From the NCBI GenBank assembly GCA_018266915.1, contig JAFDZM010000063.1, positions 1-64,000 on the forward strand: DNA of 64,000 bases. Direction: 5' to 3'. The DNA is from Bacteroidota bacterium. GTDB lineage: Bacteria > Bacteroidota > Bacteroidia > Sphingobacteriales > Sphingobacteriaceae. The translations under genes were made by a program, and so were the position numbers. The notes beneath the pieces were generated by a model that saw only the letters and a list, made by a program, of their open reading frames with translations, made no database searches and was not told the DNA's origin. Shown here in pieces: positions 34,181 through 44,200 of the stretch. The stretch's first letter is position 1, and each line of letters opens with the position of its first letter.

Positions 34181-36877
34181 CTATTCGGTTCTCAAACTCT
34201 TTACAGGGTTAGAGACGGCCGCTTTTATCGATTGTGAACTGATGCTAATGAAAGCGATTAACACAGTACCTGCACCTGTTAATATGAATACCCACCAGCT
34301 GATACCAATCCTTGCTGCATAATCCTGCAACCATTTATGCATAACATACCAGGCCAGCGGGGTTGCGATAATAAAAGCAAGTGCTATCAACCTGATAAAA
34401 TCCTTTGAGAGCAATACAACTACGTTGCCAACGGATGCGCCAAGTACCTTCCTGATACCTATTTCTTTGGTCCGGTTAACAGCAGCAAGCGTAGCCAGGC
34501 CGAGCAAACCAAGACAAGCCAGGAAGATAGAAATACCGCCTGCCAGGCCAACGATGCTTGTCCACCTTTGTTCGGACTTATAATAATTATTGACGTCTTC
34601 ATCCAAAAAGCTGTATTTCATCGGAACATTGGGTGCAGCACTTTTCCAGGCCTTTTGTATATCAGCTAATGCCGGCGCAGGGTTACCTGCGTGTATCCGC
34701 ACATAAATGTGGCTGTACCCTTTATCTTCCGAAGTTTCAAATGCCTGGTTCTTGATGGCATCTTTTAGCGGACGGTAATTGAAATCTCGCACGACGCCAG
34801 CTATAACAGCCGTTCTGCCCTGGAAACGTTTGATTGTCTTTCCAATAGCATTTTGTTCGGTCCACCCAAAAGCTTTCATCATTGTCTCATTTATGATAAT
34901 TGATTTCAGCGAATCTTTAAATAAAGGCGTGGACCGAAGGTTTTCTCCGGCAATTAGGTTCATTCCCAATACTTTGAGGTAGTCCGGGTCAATGATATTG
35001 ATATCAGCAAAATTACCCGTTCCGGGATCAGAATATCCAAGAAAATTCTCTCCGGCTCCCAAACCTGCGGCAGCGCTGGTTACCCCCTCAACTTCGTGGT
35101 ATCTCAATGCCTCTTGTTTAAACACAGGGAAGACTTTGTTCGGATCTGTTTGAGAAGCATCTATGGTAACTATATTTTCCTTATTGAAGCCTGGATTTTT
35201 ATTGAGTAAGTATTTGGTTTGCTGAAGTATAACTACTGTTGATATGACCAGTACGATAGATAATACAAATTGAAAAGTGACCAGTGATTTCGTAAAAAGA
35301 TTTGAGCCTCCTATCCTGATCTTGTTCTTCAGCACTTCAACAGGCTTAAATCCCGACAATACCAATGCCGGATAGCTTCCGGCAAGTAATCCTACTACCA
35401 AAACGACAACGGACAAGATCAGATCCATTTGAGGATATTGTAAGAATGAGAAGTGCAAATCAGTCCCGGCCAATTGGTTGAAAAACGGCAATAATAATGC
35501 TGCCAGAAATAATCCTAAAACAGCCGACGCTACCGACATCAGCATCGCTTCGGTAAGGAATTGCAAAATGATCTGCTTTTTCTCAGCGCCGATAACTTTC
35601 CGAACGCCGACCTCTTTGCTTCTGCCAGCTGAACGGCCAATAGCGAGCGTGGTAAAATTAATGCAGGCGATCAACAAGATGCCGCTGGCGATAGTCAGTA
35701 ATATCCAGACTATCTCAGGATTAATTTTGCCATAATCTGTAAAACCAAAACCATTGAACCCGGTATCTGTATGCATAGTCAGCAAAGGTTGAAGCCTGAG
35801 GCCGGTGGGTGAGCCTTTTCCTTTCCAATTTACCCCGAGCTTTTTCATGTAAGCGATATAATTTTTAGTCTGGCTTACAAAATCCGGCTCATAGGTTTCC
35901 ATAAATCGTTCCAATTGCACTGCATCATTTGGCAATTTACTCCCTGTCCTTAGCTGTACAAAGGTTTGCCTCACTATAGGGTGCCAGTTATTCCCGATAC
36001 TAAAATAACCTTGAGGAAATGAGTTAATAAAGGCAAAACTACCCAATACATCAAATCTGATCGTGGAATTGGATGGAATGTCTTCCGCAATTGCAGAAAC
36101 ATTGAACGGATAATTCTTTGTACCCAGTTGTATCTCTACCGTTTTGCCAACGACGTCGTCGGTACCAAACAGCTCTTTTGCTCTTGTCGCGGTTAAAACG
36201 ATATCATATTTGTTATGCAGGGCCGATATCCTGGTACCATATTTCAAAGGAAAATTGAAAACAGAAAAAAATGACTGATCAGCGAAACCAACCTCCGAAC
36301 GAAGTGTTTTGTTGCCAGTTTGCACTAGGTTTTCTCCCCAGGGCAATTGCAAACGAACGAAATTAACAACGTCAGGTAAGTCTTTTTTCATAGCCTCACC
36401 CCATGTCTCAGGTGTCGGCCCGCTATAGTCTGTGGATGCATTAACACCAGTTGAGCTAAGTCCATCGTATAGGTAAGCACGATATATATCATTGGCGCTT
36501 TTATGAAACTTGTCAAAACTAAACTCATAGACAGAGTATAGTAAAAGCAGGGTAAAGCAGGCTATACCTACCGACAGGCCAAATACATTGATAAACGCAA
36601 AGATTTTTTGTTTTTGCAGATTGCGTATAGCGATCTTGAGGTAATTTCTGATCATGGCAATACTTTTAGAATAGTGCAATATAGTATGGTTAGATGACTT
36701 GTTTTCGGTTCGGATCCACTCGTTTACCTTTTGCCTGACCCAGGTAATGTAGGCCGCCTCGGCAATATTCCTGTATTCTTCGTTTGAGGCGACAAGCTTG
36801 TTAAGCTCTTTCAACTCGTCCGGGTTAGCGGTACCCGCCAGCTTCTTTTCCAGTAATAACCAAAATCTGCTTTTCAT
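34181..36877 (-). CDS. FtsX/MacB-like ABC permease with N-terminal prefix
   Basis: Two MacB-type periplasmic regions alternate with FtsX permease segments (GVRKVIGAEKKQIILQFLTEAMLMS and IGIRKVLGASVGNVVVLLSKDFIRL). The first 75 residues are a soluble helical prefix (LLEKKLAGTANPDELKELNKLVASN) like the N-terminus of FecR-type anti-sigma proteins. At 898 residues this is the common Bacteroidota form, usually orphaned from its ATPase, as here. A shorter start at MIRNYLKIAIRNL would remove the prefix. The cargo is unknown. Confidence 0.9.
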   Translation of the reverse strand: MKSRFWLLLEKKLAGTANPDELKELNKLVASNEEYRNIAEAAYITWVRQKVNEWIRTENKSSNHTILHYSKSIAMIRNYLKIAIRNLQKQKIFAFINVFGLSVGIACFTLLLLYSVYEFSFDKFHKSANDIYRAYLYDGLSSTGVNASTDYSGPTPETWGEAMKKDLPDVVNFVRLQLPWGENLVQTGNKTLRSEVGFADQSFFSVFNFPLKYGTRISALHNKYDIVLTATRAKELFGTDDVVGKTVEIQLGTKNYPFNVSAIAEDIPSNSTIRFDVLGSFAFINSFPQGYFSIGNNWHPIVRQTFVQLRTGSKLPNDAVQLERFMETYEPDFVSQTKNYIAYMKKLGVNWKGKGSPTGLRLQPLLTMHTDTGFNGFGFTDYGKINPEIVWILLTIASGILLIACINFTTLAIGRSAGRSKEVGVRKVIGAEKKQIILQFLTEAMLMSVASAVLGLFLAALLLPFFNQLAGTDLHFSFLQYPQMDLILSVVVLVVGLLAGSYPALVLSGFKPVEVLKNKIRIGGSNLFTKSLVTFQFVLSIVLVISTVVILQQTKYLLNKNPGFNKENIVTIDASQTDPNKVFPVFKQEALRYHEVEGVTSAAAGLGAGENFLGYSDPGTGNFADINIIDPDYLKVLGMNLIAGENLRSTPLFKDSLKSIIINETMMKAFGWTEQNAIGKTIKRFQGRTAVIAGVVRDFNYRPLKDAIKNQAFETSEDKGYSHIYVRIHAGNPAPALADIQKAWKSAAPNVPMKYSFLDEDVNNYYKSEQRWTSIVGLAGGISIFLACLGLLGLATLAAVNRTKEIGIRKVLGASVGNVVVLLSKDFIRLIALAFIIATPLAWYVMHKWLQDYAARIGISWWVFILTGAGTVLIAFISISSQSIKAAVSNPVKSLRTE

Positions 36878-37066
36878 CAGTAACGCAATTTGATAGTTAC
36901 AGTAACCCGGGTCTATTTAAATCTTGCCAAACAAGATGCCACAACTAAATCTTTCTTATTATCAGCCTGTTAGCGTTCTATTAATTTACGAATATGTTCG
37001 TATTTGATACAATTATTGTTCGCAGACGGACGGTAACAATTTATGAATCAATAATTTGTTTAACTT

Positions 37067-39505
37067 CTAACCACCCGCCCGTTTCTGCTCCTCTTCCGAA
37101 CCCGATTTGCTTTGCGTTTTGGTAAGCTTACCGCTGCCGAAACGGTAAGTGAAAGTTAAGATAACGGGCCCGGCATAACGTATCGAATGTCCATACTGGT
37201 TAAGGTCAAAATAATGATCGGTGCCGTTGCCGAATTTTGGGATAACTATTGGGTTAATTGCATTAATGGTAATGGAGCCATTATCGTGCAGTATTTTTTG
37301 TTTCAGCGCGAGGGTCCAGTCAAAATAGGCGGGATAAATTGAACCTACGAACTGGCGTTTAGATTCATATTCAAAATCGGTTTCAAACGATAGTTTATTA
37401 CTGCAACGGAAAGTATTATTGGACACCAGGTCTACTGTGGCAAAGCCGGGATCATCCAGGCTAAAACCGTTTGCATTGCCGTTGAATGAGTTTTGATATA
37501 TCGTAACTGAAGTATTGGTTGTAAACCACTTGGCCAGTTCCTTATTGTAGCTGATTTGTACATCCCATGAATGTGCGCCCTGTACATTGGTAGGTATACG
37601 CGTCATGGTCATTTTGTTGGAATCGAGGTACGGGAACGTCCGTAGGTAATCACGAACTACATCATATTCCGCTGTAATAAAAAAAGTATTGCGATATGCC
37701 CAGGTTATTCCGGTGTGCCAATCAAGATTGGGCTTTAGGTTGGGGTTTCCCTGGAAATAAAGTGTTGCAGATAGCGGCCTTCTAAAAGGAACCAGTTCAT
37801 GATAGTCCGGACGGTCTGTCCTCCTGCCAAATTGAAAATTAAAAGTATTCTGGTCGTCGAGCTTATCACTGAGGAAAAGCGTCGGAAATAGCTGCAAATA
37901 ATTTCGATCTATAGCTGCATTTGTAAACAGCTGCTGCCCTTTCATCACCGTTTGTTCAGCCCGCAAACCTGCCTGCACAGTAAATTTCTGGTATTGCCTG
38001 TTAAAATTGATGTAAGCTGCATTAATGTTTTCGGAATTGACATTATAATCACTTTGCGTTGAGTCGGCCAAATTTTGCCCTCCCACCTGGTTATAATAAG
38101 TGCTGTTATTATTGGTTTTTACATAACTCGACTTTAAGCCGGTCTCTATTTTGCCCCCACCGGATATAGGCTGCACGTAATCCATGCGGGCGCCAAAAAT
38201 TTGCAGCGTGCGCCGCTCATCGATAAAAACATTGTCCTGGCTTAGGAAATTTCCTGATGGATCATAATTAATAATGGTATTGTACTGCCCCGGCTTGTAC
38301 CGGTAACTGGAATAATCAGCGTCTGCCGACCATTGCCTGCCAGCGGTATCCAGCTTATGTACCAACTGAATGCCTGTGGTATAATTAAACGGCTTATCCT
38401 TGTTAATTGCTGCAAAATTCTCATTCCCGGTTTGGTTGTGATTGCCATCGAAAGATGTTACCAAAGAATTTATATTCTCCGTTGCCTGCCGGTCGGAGAT
38501 ATTACCGGTTAGGGTTAGCGTGGTCTTTTTTGATAAATACAGGTCGATTCCGGCCACAGAATTGTAAGCGCGATAGACGTTTCCACGGCTGTTATCAGAG
38601 ACTTCTTCGGTTAATAAGGTGTTGCCGTTCATTATATCGGCAGTCACAGTACTTTTGCCCGGCAGCGCTTTGCTGTAAGCGTAATTGTTGTTTAGATACA
38701 GGTTGTACTTGTCGTTTTTATAACTAAGTGCCAGGCTACCATTATAACGGTCGTTATGCCCATAACCCAGACCGCCCGTAACTGTCCCGTTCAGTCCGCT
38801 TTTAGTATTTTTTTTCCTGACGATATTAATAATACCGCCGGTTCCCTCAGCATCGTATTTTGCGGATGGATTGGTCATGATCTCGATCTTCTGAATATCC
38901 GATGATGGCGTGTTAGTCAGGAGATTGGCCAGGTCCTCCGCAGATAAATAGGTAGTTTTATCATCAATAGTTACGTTGACACCCGACTTGCCATTGAGGG
39001 TAATCTGCCCATCGGGTGACACTTGAACACCTGGCAATTTCTTCAGTACTTCTAATGCATTGGTGCCGGTATTGGCAATGTTCTGATCTACGTTGACGAC
39101 CGTCTTATCAATCTGTTTTTCGATAAACGACGCCTGCGCTTTTATTTCAACTCCGCTCAGCGTTTTTGTTGATGGACTAAGGGTTATTATACCTAAATCT
39201 TTTACTGTATCTGTTTGATTGATAACCAAACCGGGCTTTATTACCTTATTATATCCGACCAAGTCTATTTCTACAGTGTAACTTCCTTGTGGTATATTAC
39301 TGAACACAAAGCTGCCGGATTGATCAGTAGATATGGCTTTATATAGAGCTGAATCAGCAGTTACTTTTAATTTGATGATAATCGAACCTAATGGCATGTT
39401 TTTTTCGTCAGTTATACTCCCCTTTATAGTTCCCTGACCAAATGAGCGCAAATGTATTAGTGCGACAAGAATTATTAGTAACAAAGATCGGTTTAGCAGC
39501 TTCAT
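37067..39505 (-). CDS. TonB-dependent receptor-like outer-membrane protein
   Basis: After a signal peptide (MKLLNRSLLLII... SFGQ) come a carboxypeptidase-regulatory-like domain (GTIKGSITDEKNMPLGSIIIKL), a plug (KLPGVQVSPDGQITLNGKSGVNVTIDD) and an outer-membrane beta-barrel of the OMP_b-brl_3 type. I start at ATG 39505; the upstream ATG at 39544 would add 13 residues in front of the signal. About 812 residues. The C-terminus is Lys/Glu-rich. The substrate is unknown. It diverges from a LytS/LytTR pair, which may regulate it. Confidence 0.88.
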   Translation of the reverse strand: MKLLNRSLLLIILVALIHLRSFGQGTIKGSITDEKNMPLGSIIIKLKVTADSALYKAISTDQSGSFVFSNIPQGSYTVEIDLVGYNKVIKPGLVINQTDTVKDLGIITLSPSTKTLSGVEIKAQASFIEKQIDKTVVNVDQNIANTGTNALEVLKKLPGVQVSPDGQITLNGKSGVNVTIDDKTTYLSAEDLANLLTNTPSSDIQKIEIMTNPSAKYDAEGTGGIINIVRKKNTKSGLNGTVTGGLGYGHNDRYNGSLALSYKNDKYNLYLNNNYAYSKALPGKSTVTADIMNGNTLLTEEVSDNSRGNVYRAYNSVAGIDLYLSKKTTLTLTGNISDRQATENINSLVTSFDGNHNQTGNENFAAINKDKPFNYTTGIQLVHKLDTAGRQWSADADYSSYRYKPGQYNTIINYDPSGNFLSQDNVFIDERRTLQIFGARMDYVQPISGGGKIETGLKSSYVKTNNNSTYYNQVGGQNLADSTQSDYNVNSENINAAYINFNRQYQKFTVQAGLRAEQTVMKGQQLFTNAAIDRNYLQLFPTLFLSDKLDDQNTFNFQFGRRTDRPDYHELVPFRRPLSATLYFQGNPNLKPNLDWHTGITWAYRNTFFITAEYDVVRDYLRTFPYLDSNKMTMTRIPTNVQGAHSWDVQISYNKELAKWFTTNTSVTIYQNSFNGNANGFSLDDPGFATVDLVSNNTFRCSNKLSFETDFEYESKRQFVGSIYPAYFDWTLALKQKILHDNGSITINAINPIVIPKFGNGTDHYFDLNQYGHSIRYAGPVILTFTYRFGSGKLTKTQSKSGSEEEQKRAGG

Positions 39506-39701
39506 CCCGTTTTTTAACCAATGATAGCGGCTAACCGAATACAAAAATTAAGAGAGCGGCAGACTGTGTAAGGATGATCACATACAGACCAAATAAGCCT
39601 TCAAACCTTATATAGATGCATACGGTGTGTATTCAGGGGGCGCTTTTGCCTTTTGGTCGACAATCGGCGCACCCCATCCTTAAAATGGTTATACTTGTTT
39701 T

Positions 39702-40826
39702 ATGAACTTATTCGACAGGTTCTTATCATTTCATAAAAAACACCGCTGGCTCACTCATATAGCCTACTGGTTCATCTATTTGCTCATAGCCGTCAGCGCA
39801 AGTAAATATCGGGATGGGGATAAGGGTACATATAGCTTTGAGTTCATCAGCGACGCGATATATCTGTCAGCCGAAATGATAGCTGCGTACAGCCTGGCTT
39901 ATTTTGTAGTACCGCAGTTTATTTACCGGAAAAGGTATGTTCTTTCTATTGTGGAATTTGTAATCGTCTGTTATGTGTCCTGTGTTGTTGGACGGATATT
40001 TATCGTGAAGATTTGCGAGCCTTTGGCCGGGGTAAAGCCTAAAGCATTCGAAACATACCGGGAAATAATGACGGATATTCCCAAACTGCTATACGTGTAC
40101 TTGTCTGATTTCCTGTCTTCATCTGCTATTTTCATATTTCTGAAGCTATTAAAAGATCAGTTTGAAACACAAAAAAGAGCGCTGGCACTTGAAAAAGAAA
40201 AAGCAGAAACTGAATTAAAGCTGCTAAAAACACAGCTGAATCCGCACTTTTTGTTTAATACGCTTAATAATATCTATTCCCTTTCCTTTACATCGTCACC
40301 CGCTACATCACAATCTATTGCCCGGCTTGCCGATATCCTGGATCATATACTTTACTGCTGCAACGGGCAGTATGTGCCTCTGAAGGCCGAGATAGCCCTT
40401 GTAAACAATTATATCGAACTTGAAAAACTGCGTTATGATGAACGCCTGACTGTAAATTTTAAAACCGAGGTTGAGCACGAAGTTGATATTGCCCCGCTTG
40501 TTTTGCTCTCGTTGGTGGAGAACGCTTTTAAGCATGGTGCGAGTGATGATGCCGGTGCCCCGGTTATTAATATCGGCCTGATTGCAGACAAGGAAAAATT
40601 TATCTTTAAAGTATCAAATACAGTTGCAGTACAGAATAGCGGTCACAACAGTACTCCTACCGAACGGATAGGACTGAATAATTTGCGACGGCAGTTGGAT
40701 TTGATTTATGGGGATGATTATGCGCTTGATGTGACCAAAGAGGATAAATACTTTATGGTGCAGTTAACCATACATCTGAAAAAAGACGCTATCAAACATG
40801 AGAAAGACCAGGTGCTTATTGGTTGA
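39702..40826 (+). CDS. LytS/YehU-type sensor histidine kinase
   Basis: Four N-terminal membrane helices, a short coiled coil (LALEKEKAETELKLLKTQL) and a His_kinase domain with His182 in NPHFLFNTLNNI, then an HATPase with ENAFKHGA. The family phosphorylates LytTR-type response regulators; the next gene, which overlaps by 29 bp, encodes one. TATACTTG, one base from the -7 consensus, ends 4 nt before the ATG. The signal is unknown. Confidence 0.94.
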   Translation: MNLFDRFLSFHKKHRWLTHIAYWFIYLLIAVSASKYRDGDKGTYSFEFISDAIYLSAEMIAAYSLAYFVVPQFIYRKRYVLSIVEFVIVCYVSCVVGRIFIVKICEPLAGVKPKAFETYREIMTDIPKLLYVYLSDFLSSSAIFIFLKLLKDQFETQKRALALEKEKAETELKLLKTQLNPHFLFNTLNNIYSLSFTSSPATSQSIARLADILDHILYCCNGQYVPLKAEIALVNNYIELEKLRYDERLTVNFKTEVEHEVDIAPLVLLSLVENAFKHGASDDAGAPVINIGLIADKEKFIFKVSNTVAVQNSGHNSTPTERIGLNNLRRQLDLIYGDDYALDVTKEDKYFMVQLTIHLKKDAIKHEKDQVLIG

Positions 40827-41508
40827 TGATGAGCCTTTGGCTATAGCGCTGATGCAAAAACATATCAGGCAGCTCGATTTTATAGAGGTGGCAGCAACCT
40901 GTCCGAATGCATTGAAGGCCCTGGAGATACTGAAGAAAACGGAAGTCGACCTGATGTTTCTCGACATTAGCATGCCTGCAATAAACGGCATCGATTTCCT
41001 GAAAATGCTGCGAAACCCGCCAAAAGTGATCATCACCACAGCCTACCGCGAGTATGCGCTGGATGGCTATGACCTGGATATTGTCGACTATCTTCTGAAG
41101 CCTATTACTTTCGACCGCTTCTTTAAAGCTATAGAACGTTACCTGCGAAATGCGGACCTGCAAACCCAGGTTTCTCCACAGTTTACCATTGAAAAAGAAA
41201 GCATTTTCCTGAAATCGGGCTACCGGAACGTAAAGATCAACATTGATGATATCCTGTATATGGAAAGCATTAAGGATTATGTGAAAGTATATACACTGAA
41301 CGGCCCTGTCACAACAAAATACAAGATCAGCGATATGGAAGAGGATCTTTCAGTCAAAAATTTCCTGCGCATTCACCGTTCGTTTATCATCAACCTAAAG
41401 CATATTACTGCCTTTACCTCCAGCGATGTAGAAGTCGACAAGACTGAACTGCCTATAGGCGAAAGTTATAAGGAACATGTGATGCGCATGCTGAGGACTT
41501 TAAAATAG
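40798..41508 (+). CDS. LytTR-family response regulator
   Basis: Receiver domain with the phosphorylated Asp56 in LMFLDISMP and a KP loop in YLLKPITFDRF, followed by a LytTR DNA-binding domain (ILYMESIKDYVKVYT, FLRIHRSFIINL). At 236 residues it is full length. It is the partner of the sensor kinase encoded upstream and ends at a strong terminator. Confidence 0.95.
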   Translation: MRKTRCLLVDDEPLAIALMQKHIRQLDFIEVAATCPNALKALEILKKTEVDLMFLDISMPAINGIDFLKMLRNPPKVIITTAYREYALDGYDLDIVDYLLKPITFDRFFKAIERYLRNADLQTQVSPQFTIEKESIFLKSGYRNVKINIDDILYMESIKDYVKVYTLNGPVTTKYKISDMEEDLSVKNFLRIHRSFIINLKHITAFTSSDVEVDKTELPIGESYKEHVMRMLRTLK

Positions 41509-41524
41509 TAAAAATATTGTGTAG

Positions 41525-41563
41525 GGTGTCATCCTATGTTTGCATAGGATGACACCTTTTTTT
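41525..41563 (+). terminator. Terminator of the LytS/LytTR operon
   Basis: A perfect 14-bp stem, GGTGTCATCCTATG (41525-41538) and CATAGGATGACACC (41543-41556), with a TTTG loop, followed by seven T. Confidence 0.92.
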
Positions 41564-41677
41564 GATTTTTTGAACAACCCCAATCCTTCAAAATGGTCAT
41601 TCCGGCATATTTAATGGCGCCATTTGCACATTATCCTACCCGCCGCTTGCTGAAATTTGAGTAAAGAAATTAAGAAA

Positions 41678-42151
41678 ATGAAGATCACAATTTTAAAGGC
41701 ATGCCTGGTAGGGATATTGGCGGCCTTCAGCATTTCAGCATATTCCGGCCCCATCAAGGGCGACTACGATAGCGTTGTAAAGGAGTATATTGACAGCCAC
41801 ATGAACGGGAATTATAAGATCCTGAGAAAGATCATGAATAATGATGCCACATTCAGCATTCCCCGGGCGGAAAAAGTCATCGTTCAAACCAAACCGGACA
41901 TTGTTGACGCCATGAAAACAGAAGGCGGCGTTAAACAAAACTGCGAAGCCAAATACGAAGTAGTTGCTAAAAGCAGTGCATTAGTTATGGTTCGGGTTGA
42001 TTTCTGTTATGACAATTGCGTTCAGCAAAATTTCCTGGTGCTTGAAAAGAATGATGACAAGGAATGGAAGATAGCCCAGGTGTATAAAGTATTTAATGAC
42101 AAGGAGCCTGACATGAGCACTCCAAAAGTAATTGCGAATAAGGTTAATTAA
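41678..42151 (+). CDS. Exported NTF2-like (lumazine-binding-like) protein
   Basis: A signal peptide (MKITILKACLVGILAAFSIS) leads to a single NTF2-like alpha/beta cone (YDSVVKEYIDSHMNGNYKILRKIMNNDATFSIPR ... QQNFLVLEKNDDKEWKIAQVYKVF). I use ATG at 41678 and not the in-frame TTG at 41657, because the signal peptide starts there. The product has 157 residues. The ligand or reaction is unknown. Terminators flank it on both sides, so it is transcribed alone. Confidence 0.8.
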   Translation: MKITILKACLVGILAAFSISAYSGPIKGDYDSVVKEYIDSHMNGNYKILRKIMNNDATFSIPRAEKVIVQTKPDIVDAMKTEGGVKQNCEAKYEVVAKSSALVMVRVDFCYDNCVQQNFLVLEKNDDKEWKIAQVYKVFNDKEPDMSTPKVIANKVN

Positions 42152-42172
42152 CTATTTACAATCAATCTCTCA

Positions 42173-42200
42173 CAAGTCACCCCCATTGCGGGGTGACTTT
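42173..42200 (+). terminator. Terminator after the NTF2-like gene
   Basis: AAGTCACCCC (from 42174) and GGGGTGACTT pair around CATTGC and are followed by TCTTCC. The stem is strong but the T-run weak. Confidence 0.65.
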
Positions 42201-42256
42201 CTTCCCAAAAACCTTATTATTTCCTCTAAATACCATTTTTTCATAAAAATTCACCC

Positions 42257-42298
42257 AAAAGGGGGTATACAGTACCCCCTTTTGCCTTGTTATCTTTG
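42257..42298 (+). promoter_or_regulatory. Palindrome plus -7 element before the VOC-araC genes
   Basis: AAAAGGGGGTA (42257-42267) and TACCCCCTTTT (42273-42283) form a perfect 11-bp inverted repeat with a 5-nt loop. TATCTTTG, a perfect -7 element, follows at 42291-42298. The inverted repeat occupies the place of the -33 region, so it may be an operator, or a terminator for leftward reading. The VOC start codon is 110 bp downstream, leaving a long leader. Confidence 0.5.
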
Positions 42299-42408
42299 GT
42301 TATTCTTTGGTAGTAACTGATCTCTCACCATTACCCGGTTAACACTTGCATAGCTGCTGATACTAGCGTTTTCCGATACCAATAACCGATTATTACAGTG
42401 AACTTATT

Positions 42409-42780
42409 ATGAAAATCAAATATATACCCATTTTTACTGACGACCTGGAAAGCCAGGTAAAATTTTTTATCGACAACCTCGGATTTGAAGTATGTGATAA
42501 GAAAAATTTGCTTACCTCCCGTGAGTGCGTCATCATGCAAACCGCAAGTCCTGATATTTTCATTCTTGTTGCTAAAGATTACGGCTACGATAACAGGAGA
42601 TGTAACATCGTAGTCAGCACAGACGATTGCCTGAATGATTATCACCACCTGAAATCAGCCGGAATACAGTTTTATAATGAACCGCAATACACCCCAACCG
42701 GATTAAGAGCTGAATTTGCTGATCCATCCGGCAACCGATGTTTATTAATCGAGGAGCGAAATTATAACGACCTGACGTGA
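42409..42780 (+). CDS. VOC-fold (glyoxalase/bleomycin-resistance-like) protein, copy 1
   Basis: The 123-residue protein has the VOC pattern: KIKYIPIFTDDLESQVKFFIDNLGFEV at the start and GLRAEFADPSGNRCLLIEE at the end, where a metal-binding Glu is expected. VOC proteins include glyoxalases, dioxygenases and antibiotic-binding proteins; the function here is not known. It overlaps the araC-like gene by one base (TGATG). A paralogue, about 59% identical over an ungapped 123 residues by my hand alignment, lies at 43829. Confidence 0.85.
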   Translation: MKIKYIPIFTDDLESQVKFFIDNLGFEVCDKKNLLTSRECVIMQTASPDIFILVAKDYGYDNRRCNIVVSTDDCLNDYHHLKSAGIQFYNEPQYTPTGLRAEFADPSGNRCLLIEERNYNDLT

Positions 42781-43649
42781 TGGAATACTTAAGAACACTA
42801 CGGAACAATAATGTTATATACAGCGGCACGCGCAATAACTTTAATCAGCAAACCACGTCTGATTTTAGTATACGGTTTGTTTTTAGCGGTAACGAACGAT
42901 ATAACATAGGCAAGCGGCAGCTTTCCATCCATAACGATTCATTCCTGATATTGAATAAAGGAACGCATTACACCAGTACGGTAGAAAGCGCCATCCCGGT
43001 ACAGTCTTTAGGGATAAGCTTTGATGATAAATTTCTGCAGGATTTTAAAAACAGCTGGCAGCTTAAAGATGATACCCTGCTTAATTTAAATACATATCCT
43101 TTCATTAACAGGTATGAGCATGAGTTTGACGAAACGATTTATCCCTTTAAGGGTGATCTGTTTTTCAATGTAAACCATCTGAAACACCACCTCGATAGAG
43201 GCTTACAGGATGAATTGCTGATAAACGAATACCTGCATCACTGCCTGATCAACTATTTCCAGATATTTAATGAGGAGATATTTCAGAAGGCACAACGTTT
43301 GAACTTTTTGAGCAAAAGCACGAAGATCGAGATTCTGCGCAGGCTAAACCTGGCTAAAGAATATTTGTATTCCAACTACAACACAAACATCAGCCTGGAT
43401 GAACTTGCAGAATATGCGTGCTTATCGGTTACCCATTTACTGCGCACTTTCAGGCAGGCCTTTCATCAAACGCCACACCAGTTTTTAGTGCAGATACGTT
43501 TGCAAAGAGCTAAAGACCTTCTCAGAAATACCGACTATCCGGTGAACGAAATAGTTAATATGGTTGGCTTTGATTGCCCCAGTTCATTTATACGGCTTTT
43601 TAAAGACCGCTTTCAAACAACGCCGATGAAATACAGGCTGAGTTTTTAA
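42780..43649 (+). CDS. AraC-family transcriptional regulator
   Basis: An N-terminal sensing domain (about residues 10-165) is followed by two helix-turn-helix motifs, ISLDELAEYACLSVTHLLRTFRQAF and YPVNEIVNMVGFDCPSSFIRLFKDRF. I use ATG at 42780, which overlaps the stop of the VOC gene (TGATG); GTG at 42777 is the alternative. The pairing suggests that it controls the two flanking VOC genes in response to a compound that they bind or modify. The ligand is unknown. Confidence 0.9.
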   Translation: MEYLRTLRNNNVIYSGTRNNFNQQTTSDFSIRFVFSGNERYNIGKRQLSIHNDSFLILNKGTHYTSTVESAIPVQSLGISFDDKFLQDFKNSWQLKDDTLLNLNTYPFINRYEHEFDETIYPFKGDLFFNVNHLKHHLDRGLQDELLINEYLHHCLINYFQIFNEEIFQKAQRLNFLSKSTKIEILRRLNLAKEYLYSNYNTNISLDELAEYACLSVTHLLRTFRQAFHQTPHQFLVQIRLQRAKDLLRNTDYPVNEIVNMVGFDCPSSFIRLFKDRFQTTPMKYRLSF

Positions 43650-43673
43650 AAGGTTATCCGCCTGATAACCTTC

Positions 43674-43718
43674 CCGATATGCGAAAGCCACTCAATTATG
43701 GTGATTTTCGCATATCGG
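43674..43718. repeat. CGCATATCGG inverted repeat after araC
   Basis: CCGATATGCGAAA (43674-43686) and TTTCGCATATCGG (43706-43718) form a perfect 13-bp inverted repeat 24 bp beyond the araC stop. The right arm, with its flank ATTCCC, recurs at about 44265-44287 after the second VOC gene. It could be a terminator or the operator for the second VOC gene, 110 bp downstream. Confidence 0.6.
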
Positions 43719-43828
43719 TCTCTATTCCCATTCTTTAAAATTGTTGCGGGTAAGGTTCTTGCCCGACTGATCTTCTCATCGCTGCTGCTGCTCATAGCAT
43801 AACCAACACCTCAACATTTCACTATAAA

Positions 43829-44200
43829 ATGAAAATCAAATACATACCTGTATTTACCAATGATATTGAAAAACAGGTAGCTTTTTTTACCGAAAATTTA
43901 GGGTTTGAGGTTTACGGCAAGAAAAACCTTTTACCAGACCGGGAAGGTATCCTAATAAAAACCAATAGTCCTGATCTTTTTATAATTGTACTAACAGACC
44001 CTGACCAGGCATACACCCGGAGCCAGATCATCATTAACAGTCATGATTGTTTGAGTGATTACCATAATCTCAAAATGGCCGGCGTCGTCTTTTTTAATGA
44101 GCCTCATTACTTGCCCATGGGCCTGGGCGCCGAATTTTTCGACCCCTCCGGGAACCAATATTTATTAATTGAAGAGCGCAGTTATAACAGCCCGGCTTAA
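43829..44200 (+). CDS. VOC-fold protein, copy 2
   Basis: Paralogue of the protein at 42409, the same 123-residue length with no gaps. The conserved stretches are the N-terminus, NLGFEV, KKNLL, the DCLxDYHxLK segment and DPSGNxxLLIEERxYN. The middle (residues 54-66) diverges most. Both copies lie in the same orientation around the araC-like gene, as after a local duplication. The substrate is unknown. Confidence 0.85.
   Translation: MKIKYIPVFTNDIEKQVAFFTENLGFEVYGKKNLLPDREGILIKTNSPDLFIIVLTDPDQAYTRSQIIINSHDCLSDYHNLKMAGVVFFNEPHYLPMGLGAEFFDPSGNQYLLIEERSYNSPA

Noticed and set aside
34181..39505. FtsX-like and TonB-like genes as part of the ABC/GntR operon
   Set aside because: They lie on the opposite strand, beyond a bidirectional terminator.
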